Assembly (NCBI GenBank): GCA_030562195.1
Contig: CM060199.1
Location: 31,826,338 to 31,890,337, forward strand
Source of the DNA: Nipponacmea schrenckii
Lineage: Eukaryota > Mollusca > Gastropoda > Lottiidae
Direction: 5' to 3'
DNA: 64,000 bases
Shown here: positions 11,501 to 24,200 of the stretch, one piece after another
Numbering within the stretch: the first letter of the stretch is position 1
Layout: each line of letters starts with the position of its first letter
Notes under the pieces: generated by a model
Database searches by the model: none
Told to the model about the DNA's origin: nothing
Seen by the model: only the letters and a program-made list of their open reading frames with translations
Translations under genes and position numbers: made by a program

Positions 11501-14500
11501 AGGCGGTAAAGCAGATAAAAAAGGCGGTAAAGCTAGTAAAAAGGGCGGCAAAGCTGGTATCAAAAGTAGAAAAGCTGGTAAAAAAGGTGGAAAAAAAGGC
11601 GGTAAAGCTGGTAAAAAAGTAGGAAAAGCTGGTAAAAGTCCTACAAGTCCTCCAAGTATTCCAATTCCACCTAGTATTCCAAGCCCCCCAAGTCCCCCAA
11701 GTCCACCAAGTATTCCAAGTCCCCAAAGTCCTCCAAGCATTCCAATTCCTCCAAGTCCTCCAAGCCCACCAAGTCCTCCAAGCATTCCAAGTCCTCCAAG
11801 TCCCCAGAGAGCTCCAAGCATTCCAAGTCCTCCAAGTATTCCAAGTCCTCCAAGTATTCCAAGTCCTCCAAGTCCTCCGAGTCCTCCAATTCCTCCAAGT
11901 CTGCCCAGTATTCCAAGTCCACCAAGTCCCCCAAGTCCCCCAAGTATTCCAAGTCCACCAAGTCCACCATGTCCTCCAAGTCCCCAAAGTATTCCAATTC
12001 CTCCAAGTCCGCCAAGTCCCCCAAGTCCACCAAGTATTCCAAGTCCACCAAGTCCCCCAAGTCCGCCAAGTATTCCTAGTCCTCCAAGTCCACCAAGACT
12101 TCAAAGCATTCCAAGTCCCCCGAGTCCTCCAAGTAATCCAAGTCCTCCGAGTCCTCCAAGTATTCAAAGTCCTCCGAGTCCTCCAAGTCCACCGAGCCCT
12201 CCAAGCTTTCCAAGTCCTCCAAGTATTCCAAGTCCTCCAAGTCCTCCAAGTCCACCTAGTATTCCAAGCCCCCCAAGTCCCCCAAGTCCACCAAGTATTC
12301 CAAGTCCCCCGAGTCCTCCAAGCATTCCAAGTCCTCCAAGTCCTCCAAGCCCACCAAGTCCTCCAAGCATTCCAAGTCCTCCAAGTCTCCCGAGAGCTCC
12401 AAGCATTCCAAGTCCTCCAAGTATTCCAAGTCCTCCAAGTCCTCCGAGTCCTCCAATTCCTCCAAGTCTGCCCAGTATTCCAAGTCCACCAAGTCCCCCA
12501 AGTCCCCCAAGTATTCCAAGTCCACCAAGTCCCCCAAGTCCGCCAAGTCCGCCAAGTAATCCTAGTCCGCCAAGTAATCCTAGTCCTCTAAGTCCCCCGA
12601 GCCATCCAAGCATTCCAAGTCCTCGAAGTATTCCAAGTCCTCCAAGTCCTCCAAGTCCACCTAGTATTCCAAGCCCCCCAAGTCCACCAAGTCCTCCAAG
12701 TATTCCAAGTCCCCCGAGTCCTCCAAGCATTCCAAGTCGTCCAAGTCCCCCAAGTCCACCGAGTATTCCAAGCCCCCCAAGTCCCCAAAGTCCTCCAAGT
12801 ATTCTAAGTCATCCAAGTCTTCCAAGTCCCCCAAGTCCTCCAAGCATTCCAAGTCCTCCAAGCATTCCAAGTCCTCCAAGTATTCCAAGTCCTCCAAGTC
12901 CTCCGAGTCCTCCAATTCCTCCATGTCCGCCAAGTATTCCAAGTCCACCAAGTCCTCCAAGTCCGCCAAGTCCGCCAAGTCCGCCAAGTATTGCTAGTCC
13001 TCCAAGTCCACCAAGTCCTCAAAGCATTCCAAGTCCCCCAAGTCCTCCAAGTATTCCAAGTCCCCCGAGTCCTTCAAGTATTCCAAGTCCTCCGAGTCCT
13101 CCTAGTCCATCGAGCCCTCCAAGCATTCCAAGTCCTCCAAGTATTCCAAGTCCTCAAAGTCCACCGAGCCCCACAAGCATTCCAAGTCCTCCGAGTATTC
13201 CAAGTCCGCCAAGTCCTCCAAGTCCTCCAAGTCCTCCAAGTCCTCCAAGTCCACCTAGTATTCCAAGTCAACCTAGTATTCCAAGCCCCCCAAGTCCACC
13301 AAGTCCTCCAAGCATTCCAAGTCCTCCGAGTATTCTAAGCCCCCCAAGTCCCCCAAGTCCTCCAAGTATTCCAAGTCCTCCAAGTCCACCAAGTCCCCCA
13401 AGTCCCCCAAGTATTCCAAGTCCACCAAGTCCACCATGTCCTCCAAGTCCCCAAAGTATTCCAATTCCTCCAAGTCCGCCAAGTCCCCCAAGTCCACCAA
13501 GTATTCCAAGTCCACCAAGTCCCCCAAGTCCGCCAAGTATTCCTAGTCCTCCAAGTCCACCAAGACTTCAAAGCATTCCAAGTCCCCCGAGTCCTCCAAG
13601 TAATCCAAGTCCTCCGAGTCCTCCAAGTATTCAAAGTCCTCCGAGTCCTCCAAGTCCACCGAGCCCTCCAAGCTTTCCAAGTCCTCCAAGTATTCCAAGT
13701 CCTCCAAGTCCTCCAAGTCCACCTAGTATTCCAAGCCCCCCAAGTCCCCCAAGTCCACCAAGTATTCCAAGTCCCCCGAGTCCTCCAAGCATTCCAAGTC
13801 CTCCAAGTCCTCCAAGCCCACCAAGTCCTCCAAGCATTCCAAGTCCTCCAAGTCTCCCGAGAGCTCCAAGCATTCCAAGTCCTCCAAGTATTCCAAGTCC
13901 TCCAAGTCCTCCGAGTCCTCCAATTCCTCCAAGTCTGCCCAGTATTCCAAGTCCACCAAGTCCCCCAAGTCCCCCAAGTATTCCAAGTCCACCAAGTCCC
14001 CCAAGTCCGCCAAGTCCGCCAAGTAATCCTAGTCCCCAAGTAACCAGTCCTCTAAGTCCCCCGAGCCATCCAAGCATTCCAAGTCCTCGAAGTATTCCAA
14101 GTCCTCCAAGTCCTCCAAGTCCACCTAGTATTCCAAGCCCCCCAAGTCCACCAAGTCCTCCAAGTATTCCAAGTCCCCCGAGTCCTCCAAGCATTCCAAG
14201 TCGTCCAAGTCCCCCAAGTCCTCCGAGTATTCTAAGCCCCCCAAGTCCCCCAAGTCCTCCAAGTATTCCAAGTCCTCCAAGTCCACCAAGTCCCCCAAGT
14301 CCCCCAAGTATTCCAAGTCCACCAAGTCCACCATGTCCTCCAAGTCCCCAAAGTATTCCAATTCCTCCAAGTCCGCCAAGTCCCCCAAGTCCACCAAGTA
14401 TTCCAAGTCCACCAAGTCCCCCAAGTCCGCCAAGTATTCCTAGTCCTCCAAGTCCACCAAGACTTCAAAGCATTCCAAGTCCCCCGAGTCCTCCAAGTAA

Positions 14501-17500
14501 TCCAAGTCCTCCGAGTCCTCCAAGTATTCAAAGTCCTCCGAGTCCTCCAAGTCCACCGAGCCCTCCAAGCTTTCCAAGTCCTCCAAGTATTCCAAGTCCT
14601 CCAAGTCCTCCAAGTCCACCTAGTATTCCAAGCCCCCCAAGTCCCCCAAGTCCACCAAGTATTCCAAGTCCCCCGAGTCCTCCAAGCATTCCAAGTCCTC
14701 CAAGTCCTCCAAGCCCACCAAGTCCTCCAAGCATTCCAAGTCCTCCAAGTCTCCCGAGAGCTCCAAGCATTCCAAGTCCTCCAAGTATTCCAAGTCCTCC
14801 AAGTCCTCCGAGTCCTCCAATTCCTCCAAGTCTGCCCAGTATTCCAAGTCCACCAAGTCCCCCAAGTCCCCCAAGTATTCCAAGTCCACCAAGTCCCCCA
14901 AGTCCGCCAAGTCCGCCAAGTAATCCTAGTCCCCCAAGTCCACCAAGTCCTCTAAGTCCCCCGAGCCATCCAAGCATTCCAAGTCCTCGAAGTATTCCAA
15001 GTCCTCCAAGTCCTCCAAGTCCACCTAGTATTCCAAGCCCCCCAAGTCCACCAAGTCCTCCAAGTATTCCAAGTCCCCCGAGTCCTCCAAGCATTCCAAG
15101 TCGTCCAAGTCCCCCAAGTCCACCGAGTATTCCAAGCCCCCCAAGTCCCCAAAGTCCTCCAAGTATTCTAAGTCATCCAAGTCTTCCAAGTCCCCCAAGT
15201 CCTCCAAGCATTCCAAGTCCTCCAAGCATTCCAAGTCCTCCAAGTATTCCAAGTCCTCCAAGTCCTCCGAGTCCTCCAATTCCTCCATGTCCGCCAAGTA
15301 TTCCAAGTCCACCAAGTCCTCCAAGTCCGCCAAGTCCGCCAAGTCCGCCAAGTATTGCTAGTCCTCCAAGTCCACCAAGTCCTCAAAGCATTCCAAGTCC
15401 CCCAAGTCCTCCAAGTATTCCAAGTCCCCCGAGTCCTTCAAGTATTACAAGTCCTCCGAGTCCTCCTAGTCCATCGAGCCCTCCAAGCATTCCAAGTCCT
15501 CCAAGTATTCCAAGTCCTCAAAGTCCACCGAGCCCCACAAGCATTCCAAGTCCTCCGAGTATTCCAAGTCCGCCAAGTCCTCCAAGTCCTCCAAGTCCTC
15601 CAAGTCCACCTAGTATTCCAAGTCAACCTAGTATTCCAAGCCCCCCAAGTCCACCAAGTCCTCCAAGCATTCCAAGTCCTCCGAGTATTCTAAGCCCCCC
15701 AAGTCCCCCAAGTCCTCCAAGTATTCCAAGTCCTCCAAGTCCTCCAAGTAAAGATAAAGCATCAGAACAAAAAGGAAAAGAGGATAAAAAAGAAAAAAAA
15801 AAGAAAAGTAAAAAAAATGAGGGGAAAAAAAAAGGAAAAAAAGAGAAAAAAAAAGAAAATGAAAAAAAAAAAAAAGAACAGGAGAAAAAAAAGGGTGAAG
15901 CTGATAAAAAAGAAAAGGAGAAAGAGGATAAAAAAAAAAAAGAAAAGGAGCAAGAGAAGAAAAAAGAAAAAAGAGAAGGAAAGAAAAAAGATAAAAAATC
16001 TGGTAAAAAAGGCGACAAATCTGAAAAAAAAGGCTACAAATATGGACAAAAAAAAGATAAATTTGGTAAAAAAGGTGACAAATCTGGTAAAAAAGGAGAC
16101 AAAGAAGGTAAAAATGATGAAAAAGCAGGTAAAAAAGGGGGAAAAGCTGGTAAAAAAGGCAGTAAAGCTGGTAAAAAAGGTGAAAAAGCTGGTAAAAAAG
16201 GCGATAAAGCTGGTAAAAAAGGCGGTAAAGCAGGTAAAAAAGGCGGTAAAGCTTTTAAAATAGGAGACAAAGCTGGTAAAAAAGGCGGTAAAGCAGGTAA
16301 AAAAGGCGGTAAAGCTGGTAAAAAAGGCGGAGGAGCTGGTAAAAAAGTCGGTAAAGCTGGTAAAAAAGATGGAAAAGCTGGTAAAAAAGGCGGTAAAGCT
16401 GGTAAAAAAGGAGACAAAGCTGGTAAAAAAAGAGACAAAGCTGGTAAAAAAGGTGGAAAAGCTGATAAAAAAGGTAAAAAAGCTGGTAAAAAAGGTGAAA
16501 AAGCTGGTAAAAAAGGTGGAAAAGTTGGTAAAAAAGGCGATAAAGCTGGTAAAAAAGGCGGTAAAGCAGGTAAAAAAGGCGGTAAAGCTGGTAAAATAGG
16601 AGACAAAGCTGGTAAAAAAGGCGGTAAAGCTGGTAAAAAAGGTGGAAAAGTTGGTAAAAAAGAAGACAAAGCTGGTAAAAAAGGCGGTAAAGCTGGTAAA
16701 AAAGGTGGAAAAGTTGGTAAAAAAGGAGACAAAGCTGGTAAAAAAGGTGGAAAAGCTGGTAAAAAGGGCGATAAAGCTAGTAAAAAAAGTGGACAAGCAG
16801 GTAAAAAAGGTGAAAAAGCTGGTAAAAAAGGCGGTAAAGCTGGTAAAAAAGGCGGTAAAGCAGGTAAAAAAGATGGAAAAGCTGGTAAAAAAGGCGGTAA
16901 AGCTGGTAAAAAAGGCGGTAAAGCTGGTAAAAAAGGTGGAAAAGCTAGTAAAAAAGGTGGAAAAGCTGGTAAAAAAGGCGGTAAAGCTGGTAAAAAAGGT
17001 GGAAAAACTGGTAAAAAAGGAGGAAAAGCAGGTAAAAAAGGTGAAAAAGCAGGTAAAAAAGGTGAAAAAACAGGTAAAAAAGACAGTAAAGCTGGTAAAA
17101 AAGGTGGAAAAGCTGGTAAAAAAGGCGGTAAAGATGGTAAAAAAGGTGGAAAAGCTGGTAAAAAAGGCGGTAAAGCTGGTAAAAAAGGAGACAAAGCTGG
17201 TAAAAAAGGAGACAAAGCTGGTAAAAAAGGTGGAAAAGCTGATAAAAAAGGTGAAAAAGCAGGTAAAAAAGGTGGAAATACTGGTAAAAAAAGCGGTAAA
17301 GCTGGTCAAAAAGGTGCAAAAGCTGGTAAAAAAGGTGGAAAAGCTGCTAAAAAAGGCGGTAAAGCTGGTAAAAAAGGCGGTAAAGCTGGTAAAAAAGGTG
17401 GAAGAGCAGGTAAAAAAGGTGAAAAAGAAGGTATAAAAGGTGGAAAAGCTGGTAAAAACGGAGACAAAGAAGGTAAAAAAGGTGCAAAAGCTGGTAAAAA

Positions 17501-18296
17501 AGGTGGAAAAGCTGGTAAAAAGGGCGGTAAAGCTGGTAAAAAAGGTGGAAAAGCTGGGAAAAAAGGCGGAAAAGCAGGTAAAAAAGGTGAAAAAGCAGGT
17601 AAAAAAGGTGTAAAAGCAGGTAAAAAAGACAGTAAAGCTGGTAAAAAAGGTGGAAAAGCTGGTAAAAAAGGCGGTAAAGATGGTAAAAAAGGTGGTAAAG
17701 CTGGTAAAAAAGGTGGAAAGGCTGGTAAAAAAGGCATTAAAGCTGGTAAAAAAGGTGAAAAAGCTGGTAAAAAAGGTGGAAAAGCTGGTAAGAAAGGCGG
17801 TAAAGCAGGAAAAAAAGGCGGTAAAGCTGGTAAAAAAGGCAGTAAAGCTGGTCAAAAAGGTGCAAAAGCTAGTAAAAAAGGTGGAAAAGCTGGTAAAAAA
17901 GGCGGTAAAGCTGGTAAAAAAGGTGGAAAAGCTGGTGAGAAAGGCGGTAAAGCAGGAAAAAAAGGCGGTAAAGCTGGTAAAAAAGGCAGTAAAGCTGGTA
18001 AAATAGGTGAAAAAGCTGGTAAAAAAGGTGGAAAAGCTGGTAAGAAAGGCGGTAAAGCAGGAAAAAAAGGCGGTAAAGCTGGTAAAAAAGGCAGTAAAGC
18101 AGGTAAAAAAGGTGCAAAAGCTGGTAAAAAAGAAGACAAAGCAGGTAAAAAAGGTGAAAAATCAGGTAAAAAAGGTGGAAAAGCTGGTAAAAAAGGCGGT
18201 AAAGCAGGAAAAAAAGGCGGTAAAGCTGGTAAAAAAGGCAGTAAAGCTGGTAAAAAAGGCGGTAAAGCTGGTAAAAAAGGTGGACAAAAAGGATAA
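3987..18296 (+). CDS. Giant Pro/Ser- and Lys/Gly-rich repetitive protein (4769 codons, probably partial)
   Basis: One plus-strand frame runs 14.3 kb without a stop. The frame is open from 2409; 3987 is only the first ATG, so the true start probably lies upstream. Domain order in residues from 3987: Ser-Pro-Pro block 1-534; Lys/Glu hinge 535-620; Lys-Gly-Gly block 621-2550; Ser-Pro-Pro block 2551-3921; second hinge 3922-4002; second Lys-Gly-Gly block 4003-4769. Repeat copies differ mostly at third positions of this frame (CCA/CCC/CCG/CCT, AGT/AGC, GGT/GGC/GGA), which supports it as the coding frame. There is no signal peptide, Cys framework or recognised domain. The stop at 18294-18296 sits at the onset of indel-like damage and may be artificial. 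I do not recognise the family. Candidates by composition are a secreted structural, cement or biomineral matrix protein, or a mucin-like polyelectrolyte; function is unknown. Confidence 0.7.
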   Translation: MLSPPSLPSPRSPPSIPSPPSPASIPRPPSPPSPPTSPSIPSPPSIPSPPSQPSPASIPSPPSIQSPPSPPSPTSIPRPPSPPSLSTPPSIPSPPSIPSPPSPPSPPSIPSPPIIQSPPSPPSIPSRPSPPSPPNIPSPPSPSSPPIPPSPPSPPSIPSPLSIPSHQSPPSPPSIPNPPSPPSIPSPPNPPSPPSIPSPPSIPSPPSPPSPPSPPSPPSIPGPTSPPSIPSPPSIPRPPSPPSPPRPPSPPSIPSPPSPPSIPSPPNIPSPPSPPSIPRATSPPSLQTPPSIPSPPSPASIPSPPSIQSPPSPPSPPSIPRPPSPPSLPTPPSIPSPPSIPSPQSPPSPASIPSPPSIPSPPSPPSPPSLPSPPSIPGPTSPPSIPSPLSPPSPPSIPSPPSIPSPPSPPSPPSPPSPPSIPGPTSPPSIPSPPSIPRPPSPPSIPSPPSPSSPPNPPSIPSPPNPPSPPNIPSPPSPPSPPSPSSPPSIPIPSSPPSPPSIPSPPSLPSPPSPPSIPSPPSIPSPPSPPSPPSKDKESEQKGKEDKKERKKKSKKNEEKKKEKEEKKKENEKKKKEQEKKKSEADKKDKEKKMKEKEDKKKKEKEQERKKEKREGKRKDKKSGKKGDKTGKKGDKSDKKGDKSDKKGDKAGKKGDKANKKAGKAGKKSDKSGKKGDKAGKKGSKPGKTDDKASKKGGKASKKGAKTGKKGGKAVKKRDKAGNKGGRTGKKGDKGGIKGGKDGKKGGKVGKIEDKAGKGRNSGKKGGKSGKKGDKADKKGGNAGKKGGKAVKKGGKAGKKGGKAGKKGDKDGKKGGKAGKKGGKAGKKGAKAGKKGDKAGKKGGKAGKKGGKVTKKGDKAGKKGEQFGKKKSKAGKKVGKAGKKGGKEGKAGKKGGKAGKKGNKAGKKGVKAGKKGSKAGKKGGKAGQKGGKALKKGEKAGKKGGKAGKKVGKGGKKGGKAGKKGGEAGKKGGKAGKKGGKAGKKGEKAGKKGGKTGKKGEKAGKKGGKTGIKGGKAGKIGGKAGKKGSKANKKGGKAGKKGGKAGKKGGKNGKKGEKAGIKGGKAGKKGGKAGKKVGKAGKKGGKASKKGSKDGKKSGKAGKKVVKAGKKGGKAGKKGGKAGKKGGKAGKKGGKAGKKVGKAGKKGGKGGKKGGKAGKKGGKPGKKGGKAGKKGGKAGKKRGKASIKGRKAGKKGGKAGKKGGNSGKKGDKAGKKGGKSGKKDGKAGKKGNKAGKKGGKAGKKGGKAGIKSGKAGKKAGKAGKKGGKAGKKGGKDGKKGGKADKKDSKAGKKGGKAGKKGGKAGKKGGKAGKKGGKAVKKGGKAGKKGGKAGKKGGKAGKKGGKAGKKGGQAGKIGGKAGKKGGKAGKKGGKAGKKGGKVAKKGEKAGKKGGKAGKKGGKTGKKGGEAGKKGGKAGKKDGKADKKGGKVGRKGSKASKKGGKAGNKGGKAGKKGGKARKKGGKAGIKSGKAGKKGGKAGKNGGKAGKKVGKAGKKGGKAGLKIGKKGSKAGKKGGKAGKKGDKDGKKGGKAGKKRSKAGKKGGKAGKKGGKAGKKGGKAGKKGGKAGKKGGKAGEKAGKKVGKAGKKGGKAGKKGGKAGKKGVETGKKGGKAGKKGGKVGKKGEKAGKKGGKAGKKGGKTGKKGGKAGKKGGKTGKKGQKAGKKGSKASKKGGKAGKKGSKAGKKGVKASKKGGKAGIKSGKAGKKGGKAGKKGGKAGKKGGKTGKKGGKAGKKGGKAGKKGGKAGKKGGKTGKKGGKAGKKGVKTGKKGGKAGKKGGKAGKKVGKAGKKGGKAGKKDGKAGKKGGKAHKKGVKAGKKGGKAGKKVGKAGKKGGKAGKKGGKAGKKGGKAGKKGGKPGKKGGKAGKKGGKAGKKGGKAGIKGRKAGKKGGKAGIKGGKAVKKGGKAGKKGGKAGKKGGKAGIKSGKAGKKGGKAGKKGGKAGKKGGKAGKKGGKAGKKGGKAGKKGGKAGKKGGKAGTKGVKTGKNDGKAGNKGGKAGKKVGKAVKKSGKIGKKGGKAGKKGGKTGKKGGKPNKKGGKAGKKGQKAGKKGSKAGKKGGKAGKKGGKAVKKGGKASKKGGKAGIKSRKAGKKGGKAGKKGGKTGKKGGKAGKKAGKAGKKGGKAGKKGGKAGKKGGKASKKGGKAGKKGGKAGKKVGKAGKKGGKAGKKGGKAGKKGVKAGKKGGKAGKKGGKNGKKGEKAGIKGGKAGKKGGKAGKKVGKAGKKGGKASKKGSKDGKKSGKAGKKVVKAGKKGGKAGKKGGKAGKKGGKAGKKGGKAGKKVGKAGKKGGKGGKKGGKAGKKGGKPGKKGGKAGKKGGKAGKKTGKAGIKGGKAVKKGGKAGIKGGKAVKKGGKAGKKGGKAGKKGGKAGIKSGKAGKKGGKAVKKGGKAGKKGGKAGKKGGKAGKKGGKAGIKGGKAGKKGVKTGKKGVKAGNKGGKAGKKVGKAVKKSGKIGKKGGKAGKKGGKAGKKGGKADKKGGKAGKKGLKAGKKGNKAGKKGGKAGKKGGKADKKGGKASKKGGKAGIKSRKAGKKGGKKGGKAGKKVGKAGKSPTSPPSIPIPPSIPSPPSPPSPPSIPSPQSPPSIPIPPSPPSPPSPPSIPSPPSPQRAPSIPSPPSIPSPPSIPSPPSPPSPPIPPSLPSIPSPPSPPSPPSIPSPPSPPCPPSPQSIPIPPSPPSPPSPPSIPSPPSPPSPPSIPSPPSPPRLQSIPSPPSPPSNPSPPSPPSIQSPPSPPSPPSPPSFPSPPSIPSPPSPPSPPSIPSPPSPPSPPSIPSPPSPPSIPSPPSPPSPPSPPSIPSPPSLPRAPSIPSPPSIPSPPSPPSPPIPPSLPSIPSPPSPPSPPSIPSPPSPPSPPSPPSNPSPPSNPSPLSPPSHPSIPSPRSIPSPPSPPSPPSIPSPPSPPSPPSIPSPPSPPSIPSRPSPPSPPSIPSPPSPQSPPSILSHPSLPSPPSPPSIPSPPSIPSPPSIPSPPSPPSPPIPPCPPSIPSPPSPPSPPSPPSPPSIASPPSPPSPQSIPSPPSPPSIPSPPSPSSIPSPPSPPSPSSPPSIPSPPSIPSPQSPPSPTSIPSPPSIPSPPSPPSPPSPPSPPSPPSIPSQPSIPSPPSPPSPPSIPSPPSILSPPSPPSPPSIPSPPSPPSPPSPPSIPSPPSPPCPPSPQSIPIPPSPPSPPSPPSIPSPPSPPSPPSIPSPPSPPRLQSIPSPPSPPSNPSPPSPPSIQSPPSPPSPPSPPSFPSPPSIPSPPSPPSPPSIPSPPSPPSPPSIPSPPSPPSIPSPPSPPSPPSPPSIPSPPSLPRAPSIPSPPSIPSPPSPPSPPIPPSLPSIPSPPSPPSPPSIPSPPSPPSPPSPPSNPSPQVTSPLSPPSHPSIPSPRSIPSPPSPPSPPSIPSPPSPPSPPSIPSPPSPPSIPSRPSPPSPPSILSPPSPPSPPSIPSPPSPPSPPSPPSIPSPPSPPCPPSPQSIPIPPSPPSPPSPPSIPSPPSPPSPPSIPSPPSPPRLQSIPSPPSPPSNPSPPSPPSIQSPPSPPSPPSPPSFPSPPSIPSPPSPPSPPSIPSPPSPPSPPSIPSPPSPPSIPSPPSPPSPPSPPSIPSPPSLPRAPSIPSPPSIPSPPSPPSPPIPPSLPSIPSPPSPPSPPSIPSPPSPPSPPSPPSNPSPPSPPSPLSPPSHPSIPSPRSIPSPPSPPSPPSIPSPPSPPSPPSIPSPPSPPSIPSRPSPPSPPSIPSPPSPQSPPSILSHPSLPSPPSPPSIPSPPSIPSPPSIPSPPSPPSPPIPPCPPSIPSPPSPPSPPSPPSPPSIASPPSPPSPQSIPSPPSPPSIPSPPSPSSITSPPSPPSPSSPPSIPSPPSIPSPQSPPSPTSIPSPPSIPSPPSPPSPPSPPSPPSIPSQPSIPSPPSPPSPPSIPSPPSILSPPSPPSPPSIPSPPSPPSKDKASEQKGKEDKKEKKKKSKKNEGKKKGKKEKKKENEKKKKEQEKKKGEADKKEKEKEDKKKKEKEQEKKKEKREGKKKDKKSGKKGDKSEKKGYKYGQKKDKFGKKGDKSGKKGDKEGKNDEKAGKKGGKAGKKGSKAGKKGEKAGKKGDKAGKKGGKAGKKGGKAFKIGDKAGKKGGKAGKKGGKAGKKGGGAGKKVGKAGKKDGKAGKKGGKAGKKGDKAGKKRDKAGKKGGKADKKGKKAGKKGEKAGKKGGKVGKKGDKAGKKGGKAGKKGGKAGKIGDKAGKKGGKAGKKGGKVGKKEDKAGKKGGKAGKKGGKVGKKGDKAGKKGGKAGKKGDKASKKSGQAGKKGEKAGKKGGKAGKKGGKAGKKDGKAGKKGGKAGKKGGKAGKKGGKASKKGGKAGKKGGKAGKKGGKTGKKGGKAGKKGEKAGKKGEKTGKKDSKAGKKGGKAGKKGGKDGKKGGKAGKKGGKAGKKGDKAGKKGDKAGKKGGKADKKGEKAGKKGGNTGKKSGKAGQKGAKAGKKGGKAAKKGGKAGKKGGKAGKKGGRAGKKGEKEGIKGGKAGKNGDKEGKKGAKAGKKGGKAGKKGGKAGKKGGKAGKKGGKAGKKGEKAGKKGVKAGKKDSKAGKKGGKAGKKGGKDGKKGGKAGKKGGKAGKKGIKAGKKGEKAGKKGGKAGKKGGKAGKKGGKAGKKGSKAGQKGAKASKKGGKAGKKGGKAGKKGGKAGEKGGKAGKKGGKAGKKGSKAGKIGEKAGKKGGKAGKKGGKAGKKGGKAGKKGSKAGKKGAKAGKKEDKAGKKGEKSGKKGGKAGKKGGKAGKKGGKAGKKGSKAGKKGGKAGKKGGQKG
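5589..5845 (+). other. Lys/Glu-rich hinge 1
   Basis: About 86 residues of Lys, Glu, Asp and Arg, starting [14 protein letters not shown] and ending [10 protein letters not shown]. It has no Pro and almost no Gly, so a charged single alpha-helix or coiled coil is plausible. A diverged copy lies at 15749-15990 in the same position between a Ser-Pro-Pro and a Lys-Gly-Gly block. This shows that the whole SPP-hinge-KGG unit was duplicated. Confidence 0.8.
5846..11635 (+). repeat. Lys-Gly-Gly-Lys-Ala-Gly-Lys block 1 (21-base unit)
   Basis: A 21-base unit encodes GGKAGKK about 275 times, with local substitutions (GDK, GSK, GVK, GEK, IKS). The first ~45 units are the most diverged. There are longer-range copies: the segment near 7138 carrying [16 protein letters not shown] recurs near 10562, about 3.4 kb later. 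The plus strand is nearly all purine plus T. It joins the next Pro-rich block in frame as [14 protein letters not shown]. Confidence 0.85.
11636..15748 (+). repeat. Ser-Pro-Pro block 2 with higher-order duplication
   Basis: The 9-base SPP/SIP pattern is organised in large, near-identical units. The landmark codons for [12 protein letters not shown] occur at about 12094, 13561 and 14458, so the unit is 1467 bases and one copy is 897 (570 bases missing). The near identity of unit copies suggests recent unequal exchange, or an assembly duplication. The frame stays open across all copies; the lengths are multiples of three. Confidence 0.85.
15749..15990 (+). other. Lys/Glu-rich hinge 2
   Basis: About 81 residues starting [14 protein letters not shown], clearly a copy of the hinge at 5589-5845 with substitutions and a short deletion around the [13 protein letters not shown] stretch. 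It links Ser-Pro-Pro block 2 to the second Lys-Gly-Gly block. Its divergence is larger than that within the Pro-rich higher-order repeats, so the unit duplication is older. Confidence 0.8.
15991..18296 (+). repeat. Lys-Gly-Gly block 2 (in frame)
   Basis: The same 21-base GGKAGKK unit as block 1, here with more GEK, GAK and AGQKG variants. The frame ends at TAA 18294-18296 after KKGGQKG. The following bases continue the same repeat, but with missing C and T bases relative to neighbouring copies. The true C terminus may therefore be further right. Confidence 0.8.
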
Positions 18297-21200
18297 ACGG
18301 TAAAAAGAAAAAGCTGGTAAAAAAGGTGGAAAAGCTGGTAAAAAGGCGTTAAAGAGGAAAAAAAGGGGAAAGCTGGTAAAAAAGGCAGTAAAGCTGGTAA
18401 AAAAGGAGACAAAGCTGGTAAAAAAGGAGACAAAGCTGGTAAAAAAGGTGGAAAAGCTGATAAAAAAGGTGAAAAAGCAGGTAAAAAAGGTGGAAATACT
18501 GGTAAAAAAAGCGGTAAAGCTGGTCAAAAAGGTGCAAAAGCTGGTAAAAAAGGTGGAAAAGCTGCTAAAAAAGGCGGTAAAGCTGGTAAAAAAGGCGGTA
18601 AAGCTGGTAAAAAAGGTGGAAGAGCAGGTAAAAAAGGTGAAAAAGAAGGTATAAAAGGTGGAAAAGCTGGTAAAAACGGAGACAAAGAAGGTAAAAAAGG
18701 TGCAAAAGCTGGTAAAAAAGGTGGAAAAGCTGGTAAAAAGGGCGGTAAAGCTGGTAAAAAAGGTGGAAAAGCTGGAAAAAAGGCGGAAAAGCAGGTAAAA
18801 AAGGTGAAAAAGCAGGTAAAAAAGGTGTAAAAGCAGGTAAAAAAGACAGTAAAGCTGGTAAAAAAGGTGGAAAAGCTGGTAAAAAAGGCGGTAAAGATGG
18901 TAAAAAAGGTGGTAAAGCTGGTAAAAAAGGTGGAAAGGCTGGTAAAAAAGGCATTAAAGCTGGTAAAAAAGGTGAAAAAGCTGGTAAAAAAGGTGGAAAA
19001 GCTGGTAAGAAAGGCGGTAAAGCAGGAAAAAAAGGCGGTAAAGCTGGTAAAAAAGGCAGTAAAGCTGGTCAAAAAGGTGCAAAAGCTAGTAAAAAAGGTG
19101 GAAAAGCTGGTAAAAAAGGCGGTAAAGCTGGTAAAAAAGGTGGAAAAGCTGGTAAGAAAGGCAGTAAAGAAGGAAAAAAAGGCGGTAAAGCTGGTAAAAA
19201 AGGCAGTAAAGCTGGTAAAATAGGTGAAAAAGCTGGTAAAAAAGGTGGAAAAGCTGGTAAGAAAGGCGGTAAAGCAGGAAAAAAAGGCGGTAAAGCTGTA
19301 AAAAAGGCAGTAAAGCAGGTAAAAAAGGTGCAAAAGCTGGTAAAAAAGAAGACAAAGCAGGTAAAAAAGGGAAAAAAAGGTAAAAAGGGAGGAAAAGCGG
19401 TAAACGGAAAAAGAAGGTAAAAAAGGGAAAGCTGGTAAAAAAGGGGAAAGCTGGTAAAAAAGGGGAAAGCTGGTAAAAAAGGGAAAAGCTGGAAAAAAGG
19501 GAAAAAGCGGTAAAAAAGGTGAAAAGCGGTAAAAAGGGTTAAAGCAGGAAAAAAGGGGAAAGTAAAAAAGGCAGTAAAGCTGGTAAAAAAGGGAAAATAA
19601 AAAAGGAAAAAGCTGGTAAAAAAGGGGAAAGATGGTAAAAAAGGTGGAAAAGCGGTAAAAAAGGTGGAAAGCTGGTAAAAAAAGGTAAAGCTGGTAAAAA
19701 GGTGAAAAGCTGGTAAAAAAGGTGGAAAAGCTGGTAAAAAGGCGGTAAAGCGGAAAAAAAGGCGGTAAAGCTGGTAAAAAAGGGAAAGCGGTAAAAAAGG
19801 TGAAAAAGAGGTAAAAAGGTGGAAAAGCTGGTAAAAAGGGAAAAGAGGTAAAAAAGGGAAAAGCTGGTAAAAAAGGTGGAAAAGCTGGTAAAAAGGCGGT
19901 AAAGCGGAAAAAAGGGGAAAAGCGGGAAAAAAGGGGAAAAGCAGGTAAAAAAGGTGAAAAAGCAGGTAAAAAAGGTGTAAAAGCAGGTAAAAAAGACAGA
20001 AAGCTGGTAAAAAAGGTGGAAAAGCTGGTAAAAAAGGCGGTAAAGATGGTAAAAAAGGTGGTAAAGCTGGTAAAAAAGGTGGAAAGGCTGGTAAAAAAGG
20101 CATAAAGCTGGTAAAAAAGGTGAAAAAGCTGGTAAAAAAGGTGGAAAAGCTGGTAAGAAAGGCGGTAAAGCAGGAAAAAAAGGCGGTAAAGCTGGTAAAA
20201 AAGGCAGTAAAGCTGGTCAAAAAGGTGCAAAAGCTGGTAAAAAAGGTGGAAAAGCTGGTAAAAAAGGCGGTAAAGCTGGTAAAAAAGGTGGAAAAGCTGG
20301 TAAGAAAAGCGGTAAAGCAGGAAAAAAAGGCGGTAAAGCTGGTAAAAAAGGCAGTAAAGCTGGTAAAAAAGGTGAAAAAGCTGGTAAAAAAGGTGGAAAA
20401 GCTGGTAAGAAAGGCGGTAAAGCAGGAAAAAAAGGCGGTAAAGCTGGTAAAAAAGGCAGTAAAGCAGGTAAAAAAGGTGCAAAAGCTGGTAAAAAAGAAG
20501 ACGCGGAAAAAAGCAGGTAAAAAAGGTGGAAAAGCTGGTAAAAAAAGCGGTAAAGCTGGTCAAAAAGGTGCAAAAGCTGGTAAAAAAGGTGGAAAAGCTG
20601 GTAAAAAGGGGAAAGGCTGGTAAAAAAGGCTAAAGCTGGTAAAAAAGGTAAAAAGCTGGTAAAAAAGGTGGAAAAGCTGGTAAGAAAGGCGTAAAGCAGG
20701 AAAAAAAGGCGGTAAAGCTGGTAAAAAAGGCAGTAAAGCTGGTAAAAAAGGTGCAAAAGCTGGTAAAAAAGGTGGAAAAGCTGGTAAAAAAGGCGGTAAA
20801 GCTGGTAAAAAAGCTGGTAAAAAAGGCATTAAAGCAGGTAAAAAAGGTGCAAAAGCTGGTAAAAAAGAAGACAAAGCAGGTAAAAAAGGTGAAAAATCAG
20901 GTAAAAAAGGTGGAAAAGCTGGTAAAAAAAGCGGTAAAGCTGGTCAAAAAGGTGCAAAAGCTGGTAAAAAAGGCGGTAAAGCTGGTAAAAAAGGTGGAAA
21001 GGCTGGTAAAAAAGGCATTAAAGCTGGTAAAAAAGGTGAAAAAGCTGGTAAAAAAGGTGGAGGCGGTAAAGCTGGTAAAAAAGGCAGTAAAGCTGGTCAA
21101 AAAGGTGCAAAAGCTGGTAAAAAAGGTGGAAAAGCTGTTAAAAAAGGCGGTAAAGCTGGTAAAAAAGCTGGTAAAAAAGGTGGAAAAGCTGGTAAGAAAG

Positions 21201-24200
21201 GCGGTAAAGCAGGAAAAAAAGGCGGTAAAGCTGGTAAAAAAGGCAGTAAAGATGGTAAAAAAGGTGAAAAAGCTGGTAAAAAAGGTGGAAAAGCTGGTAA
21301 GAAAGGCGGTAAAGCAGGAAAAAAAGGCGGTAAAGCTGGTAAAAAAGGCAGTAAAGCAGGTAAAAAAGGTGCAAAAGCTGGTAAAAAAGAAGACAAAGCA
21401 GGTAAAAAAGGTGAAAAAGCAGGTAAAAAAGGTGGAAAAGCTGGTAAAAAAAGCGGTAAAGCTGGTCAAAAAGGTGCAAAAGCTGGTAAAAAAGGTGGAA
21501 AAGCTGGTAAAAAAGGCGGTAAAGCTGGTAAAAAAGCTGGTAAAAAAGGTGAAAAAGCTGGTAAAAAAGGTAGTAAAGCTGGTAAAAAAGGTGGAAAAGC
21601 TGGTAAAAAAGGCGGTAAAGCAGGTAAAAAAGGGGAAAAAGCTGGTAAAAAAGGTAGTAAAGCTGGTAAAAAAGGTGGAAAAGCTGGTAAAAAAGGCGGT
21701 AAAGCAGGAAAAAAAGGCGGTAAAGCAGGTAAAAAAGGTGGAAAAGCTGGTAAAAAAGGAGGCAAAGCAGGTAAAAAAGGTGGAAAAGATGGTAAAAAAG
21801 GTGGAAAAGCTGGTAAAAAAGGTGGAAAAGATGGTAAAAAAGGTGGAAAAGCTGGTAAAAAAGGCGGTGAAGCTGGTAAAAAAGGTGCAAAAGCTAGTAA
21901 AAAAGGCGGTAAAGCTGGTAAAAAAGGGGGAAAAGCTGGTAAAAAAGGCGGTAAAGGTGGTAAAAAAGGCGGTAAAGGTGGTAAAAAAGTCGGTAAAACA
22001 GGTAAAAAAGGTGGAAAAGTTGGTAAAAAAGTCGGAAAAGCAGGTAAAAAAGGCGGTAAAGCTGGCATAAAAGGTGGAAAAGTTGGTAAAAAAGGCGGAA
22101 AAGCAGGAAAAAAGGCGGAAAAAAAAGGGAAAGGTAAAAAAGGGACGGTAAAGCTGGTAAAAAAGGTAAAGTGGTAAAAAAGGCGGTAAAGCGGTAAAAA
22201 AGGCGGTAAAGCTGGTAAAAAAGGGGGAAAAGCTGTAAAAAAGGCGGTAAAGCTGGTAAAAAAGGCGGTAAAGCTGGTAAAAAAGGTGGAAAAGCTGGTA
22301 AAAAAGGCGGAAAAGCAGGTAAAAAAGGTGAAAAAGCAGGTAAAAAAGGTGAAAAAGGAGGTAAAAAAGACAGTAAAGCTGGTAAAAAAGGTGGAAAAGC
22401 TGGTAAAAAAGGCGGTAAAGATGGTAAAAAAGGTGGAAAAGCTGGTAAAAAAGGCGGTAAAGCTGGAAAAAAAGGTGGAAAAGCAGGTAAAAAAGTTGGA
22501 AAAGCTGGAAAAAAAGGTGGAAAAGCTGGTAAAAAAGGCGGAAAAGCAGGTAAAAAAGGTGAAAAAGCAGGTAAAAAAGGTCAAAAAGCAGATAAAAAAG
22601 ACAGTAAAGCTGGTAAAAAAGGTGGAAAAGCTGGTAAAAAAGGCGGTAAAGATGGTAAAAAAGGTGGAAAAAGTGGTAAAAAAGGCGGTAAAGCTGGTAA
22701 AAAAGGTGGAAAAGCAGGTAAAAAAGGTGGAAAAGCTGGTAAAAAAGGCGGTAAAGCTGGTAAAAAAGGTGGAAAAGCTGGTCAAAAAGGTGCACAAGCT
22801 GCTAAAAAAGGTGGAAAAGCTGCTAAAAAAGGCGGTAAAGCTGGTAAAAAAGGCGGTAAAGCTGGTAAAAAAGGTGGAAGAGCAAGTAAAAAAGGTGAAA
22901 AAGAACGTATAAAAGGTGGAAAAGCTGGTAAAAACGGAGACAAAGAAGGTAAAAAAGTTGCAAAAGCTGGTAAAAAAGGTGGAAAAGTTGGTAAAAAAGG
23001 CGGTATAGCTGGTAAAAAAGGTGGAAAAGCTGTTAAAAAAGGCGGAAAAGCAGATAAAAAAGGTGAAATAGCAGGTAAAAAAGGTGAAAAAGCAGGTAAA
23101 AAAGGTGAAAAAGCAGGTAAAAAAGACAGTAAAGCTGGTAAAAAAGGTGGAAAAGCTGGTAAAAAAGGCGGTAAAGATGGTAAAAAAGGTGGAAAAGCTG
23201 GTAAAAAAGGCGGTAAAGCTGGTAAAAAAGGTGAAAAAGCTGGTAAAAAAGGTGGAAAAGCTGGTAAGAAAGGCGGTAAAGCAGGAAAAAAAGGCGGTAA
23301 AGCTGGTAAAAAAGGCATTAAAGCAGGTAAAAAAGGTGCAATAGCTGGTAAAAAAGGAGACAAAGCAGGTAAAAAAGGTGAAAAAGCAGGTAAAAAAGGT
23401 GGAAAAGCTGGTAAAAAAAGCGGTAAAGCTATTCAAAAAGGTGCAAAAGCTGGTAAGAAAGGTGGAAAAGCTGGTAAAAAAGGCGGTAAAGCTGGTAAAA
23501 AAGCTGGTAAAAAAGCTGGTAAAAAAGGCGGTAAAGTTGGTAAAAAAGGTGAAAGAGCAGATAAAAAAGGCGGAAAAGGTGGTAAGAAAGGCGGTAAAGC
23601 TGGTAAAAAAGGTGGAAAATCAGGTAAAAAAGGTGGAAAAGCTGGTAAAAAAGGTGGGAAAGCTGGTAAAAAAGGTGGGAAAGCTGGTCTTAAAATTGGT
23701 AAAAAAGGCAGTAAAGCTGGTAAAAAAGGCGGTAAAGCTGGTAAAAAAGGAGATAAAGATGGTAAAAAAGGTGGAAAAGCTGGTAAAAAAGGAAGCAAAG
23801 CTGGTAAAAAAGGCGGTAAAGCTGGTAAAAAAGGCGGTAAAGCTGGTAAAAAAGGAGGGAAAGTCGGTAAAAAAGGTGGAAAAGCTGGTAAAAAAGGTGG
23901 AAAAGCTGGTGAAAAAGCTGGTAAAAAAGATGGAAAGGCTGGTAAAAAAGGCGGTAAAGCTGGTAAAAAAGGAGGCAAAGCTGGTAAAAAAGGCGTTAAA
24001 ACTGGTAAAAAAGGCGGTAAAGCTGGTAAAAAAGGAGGGAAAGTTGGTAAAAAAGGTGAAAAAGCTGGTAAAAAAGGCGGTAAAGCTGGTAAAAAAGGAG
24101 GTAAAACTGGTAAAAAAGGTGGAAAAGCTGGTAAAAAAGGTGGTAAAGCTGGTAAAAAAGGTCAAAAAGCTGATAAAAAAGGCGTTAAAACTGGTAAAAA

